Below, in pieces: positions 62,764 to 64,000 of a stretch of 64,000 nucleotides of DNA. A model generated the notes under the pieces. It was not told the DNA's origin, made no database searches, and saw only the letters and a list, made by a program, of their open reading frames with translations. Both the position numbers and the translations under genes were made by a program. Source of the DNA: Acidobacteriota bacterium (GTDB lineage: Bacteria; Acidobacteriota; Vicinamibacteria; Marinacidobacterales; Marinacidobacteraceae). The stretch covers positions 1-64,000 of the forward strand of contig JAJEIY010000060.1 of assembly GCA_022828085.1 (NCBI GenBank), read 5' to 3'. Numbering within the stretch: the first letter of the stretch is position 1; each line of letters starts with the position of its first letter.

Positions 62764-63867
62764 TCAGCCGCCGAGGCTCGCCCCGACGACGAGCCCGAGA
62801 CCGTAAAGGACACCCGAGAGCGCAAGCCCCACGGAGGCCAGCCGAAGACCGCTGCGAATGCCGGAACGGCCCGTGAACAGGCTCGTCGCCGCCCCCGACA
62901 CGAAAAGCGCGACCCCGCTCAGGGCCACCGCTCCGAGCAGTGCGGGGCCGCTGCCCAGACCGAGCGCCGGGAGGAGCGCGAGGGGAAGCAGCGGGACCAG
63001 CGCTCCGCCGCCGAAGCTCAGCAGCGAGGCCAGCGCCGATGCCCAGGGCGAACCCAGATCGTCCGGATTCAGGCCGAGTTCCTCGCGCGTCAGCACGTCG
63101 AGCGCGCGGGCGGGCTCGCTGATCAGGCGCTTGCCGAGGTCGCGGGCGGCTTCGCGCTCCAGACCGCGCGCCTCGAAGATCATCGCCAGCTCCTCGGCCT
63201 CGTCGTCCGGGTAGAGCCGCAGCTCCTCCTCCTCGAGCGCGATCTGCCGCTCGTAGAGTTCGATCCGCGAGCGCACCCCGAGGTACTCCCCGGTGGCCAT
63301 CGAAACGGCGCCCGCCACCATTCCGGCGGCGCCGATGAGGAGCGCCGTGCCCGGAGAGGCGCCGGCGCCCGTCGCGGCCAGGATGAGGGCCGTGTTCGAC
63401 ACCAGCCCGTCGTTCGCCCCGAAGATCGCGGCGTGAAGCGCGACCGCCCCGCGGGTGTAGAGGTGGCGCTGCTCCTCGCCCAGCAGGTGATCGCGGGACT
63501 CCGCGCGGACGCTCGAACCGGCCTCCTGCGCGATGAGCACCTCGAGGCTCGACGGCGCCGCGCGGTAGACGGAGAGGCCGCGCACCTTCAGCGCGGCGAG
63601 CGCGGGCAGCAGCGAGCGCGGGCCGATCCGCCGGATCAGCGTGCCCACGAGCCGCACCCGGAAGGGCGCCTCGTAGGGGCCCGGAGGCGAACCACCCGCC
63701 TCCTCGATCGCCTTGACCCACGACTTGCTCTGTTCCAGCGCGTCCGCCGAGAGCGCTTCGAAGAGGCGCTTGTTCTCTCCGGTCTCAACCTCGGCGAGCA
63801 CCACGTAGAGCCAGGCCGCCTGGACCTCGCTCTCCCAACTGTCGAGCAGCGAGGCCGTGTCGGCCAT
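62764..63867 (-). CDS. Ferritin-like/VIT1 (CCC1-type) iron-manganese transporter
   Basis: A 367-residue fusion. The first ~130 residues are a ferritin/rubrerythrin-like helical domain (WESEVQAAWLYVVLAEVETGENKRLFEAL; E--H near EEQRHL) and the rest is a VIT1/CCC1 transporter with five helices (HAAIFGANDGLVSNTALILAATGAG, MATGEYLGVRSRIE). Known fusions of this kind export Fe2+ or Mn2+. An ~85-bp element shared with the CDF gene lies 50-133 bases upstream. Confidence 0.92.
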   Translation of the reverse strand: MADTASLLDSWESEVQAAWLYVVLAEVETGENKRLFEALSADALEQSKSWVKAIEEAGGSPPGPYEAPFRVRLVGTLIRRIGPRSLLPALAALKVRGLSVYRAAPSSLEVLIAQEAGSSVRAESRDHLLGEEQRHLYTRGAVALHAAIFGANDGLVSNTALILAATGAGASPGTALLIGAAGMVAGAVSMATGEYLGVRSRIELYERQIALEEEELRLYPDDEAEELAMIFEARGLEREAARDLGKRLISEPARALDVLTREELGLNPDDLGSPWASALASLLSFGGGALVPLLPLALLPALGLGSGPALLGAVALSGVALFVSGAATSLFTGRSGIRSGLRLASVGLALSGVLYGLGLVVGASLGG

Positions 63868-63917
63868 CAGTGGACGCTCTGTCCCGGGAGGGGTGCTCGA
63901 CGGATCGGCGTCATGGC

Positions 63918-64000
63918 GTTTAGCAGCCTGTGGATGAAGTGACGTGAGTACCGAGAACGCCGAGGCGCCCGGCTGACAAGGCGTGTGAGGGAGGAATACC
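63918..64000 (-). promoter_or_regulatory. Conserved ~85-bp leader element upstream of the VIT1-type gene (cut by window edge)
   Basis: Read toward the gene: GGTATTCCTCCCTCACACGC ... CCTTGTCAGCCG ... CTCACGTCA ... TCCACAGG ... GCTAAACG. It matches 50,418-50,500 across its length. The stem seen there is only partly kept. No gene is visible between it and the window edge. Confidence 0.6.

Overview
The window is 64 kb of uniformly GC-rich bacterial chromosome with dense, often overlapping genes (many ATGA/GTGA junctions), many GTG starts and many lipoprotein signals. The mix of a Na+-translocating NADH:quinone reductase (Nqr), a PadR/permease-prefix pair, Tat and lipobox lipoproteins, CehA/McbA-type and M20 hydrolases and abundant toxin-antitoxin genes fits an uncultured Gemmatimonadota-like bacterium. 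That assignment is an inference: there is no rRNA or other decisive marker gene here. I saw no tRNA, rRNA or CRISPR array.

Layout. 0.3-9.6 kb: nqrA-nqrB and nqrC-D-E-F on the minus strand, separated by 3.4 kb of plus-strand genes (PadR regulator, membrane partner, AAA/DUF4143 ATPase). 9.6-17.6 kb: accessory genes, namely a large DUF2384-like protein, a triple-Cache lipoprotein, a methyltransferase-HNH fusion divergent from a mazEF pair, and a Uma2 nuclease. 18.0-22.3 kb: a thioredoxin-like protein and a heterodimeric ABC exporter. 22.7-28.9 kb: a fabZ-like gene followed by three cargo modules (a protease-like lipoprotein, an unknown gene, hipBA), each followed by a remnant of the fabZ 3' end. 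28.9-36.1 kb: small membrane proteins, a sterol-desaturase-like enzyme, a PQQ-type propeller, a dprA-like gene with a decayed phosphoribosyltransferase, vapBC and two DUF1499 paralogues. 36.1-39.8 kb: aminotransferase, M20 peptidase and NHL propeller, translationally coupled. 39.9-45.9 kb: SLOG protein, Mfd, and two parvulin-type chaperones. 46.2-50.2 kb: MoaA, a Tat-type FKBP lipoprotein, D-aminoacylase and thioredoxin. 50.5-55.3 kb: CDF metal exporter, TolB-like/PHP hydrolase and flavoprotein. 56.1-63.9 kb: GH2 glycosidase, CutA, heme-oxygenase-like protein, serine hydrolase, lipoprotein and a ferritin-VIT1 transporter.

Repeats are the most unusual feature. (i) A REP/REPIN-like family (core CCGGTCGGAGACCGGC followed by GTTCCAAGCC) occurs about 20 times, often as inverted pairs around a 100-150 bp centre, and one copy supplies the C-terminus of CutA. 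(ii) Three regularly spaced arrays of different sequence but similar design (4 x 23 bp; alternating 30/40 bp; alternating 33/31 bp) each abut an accessory gene. (iii) An ~85-bp element lies just upstream of both metal transporters, in the same orientation relative to each. (iv) Tails of fabZ mark the edges of inserted modules.
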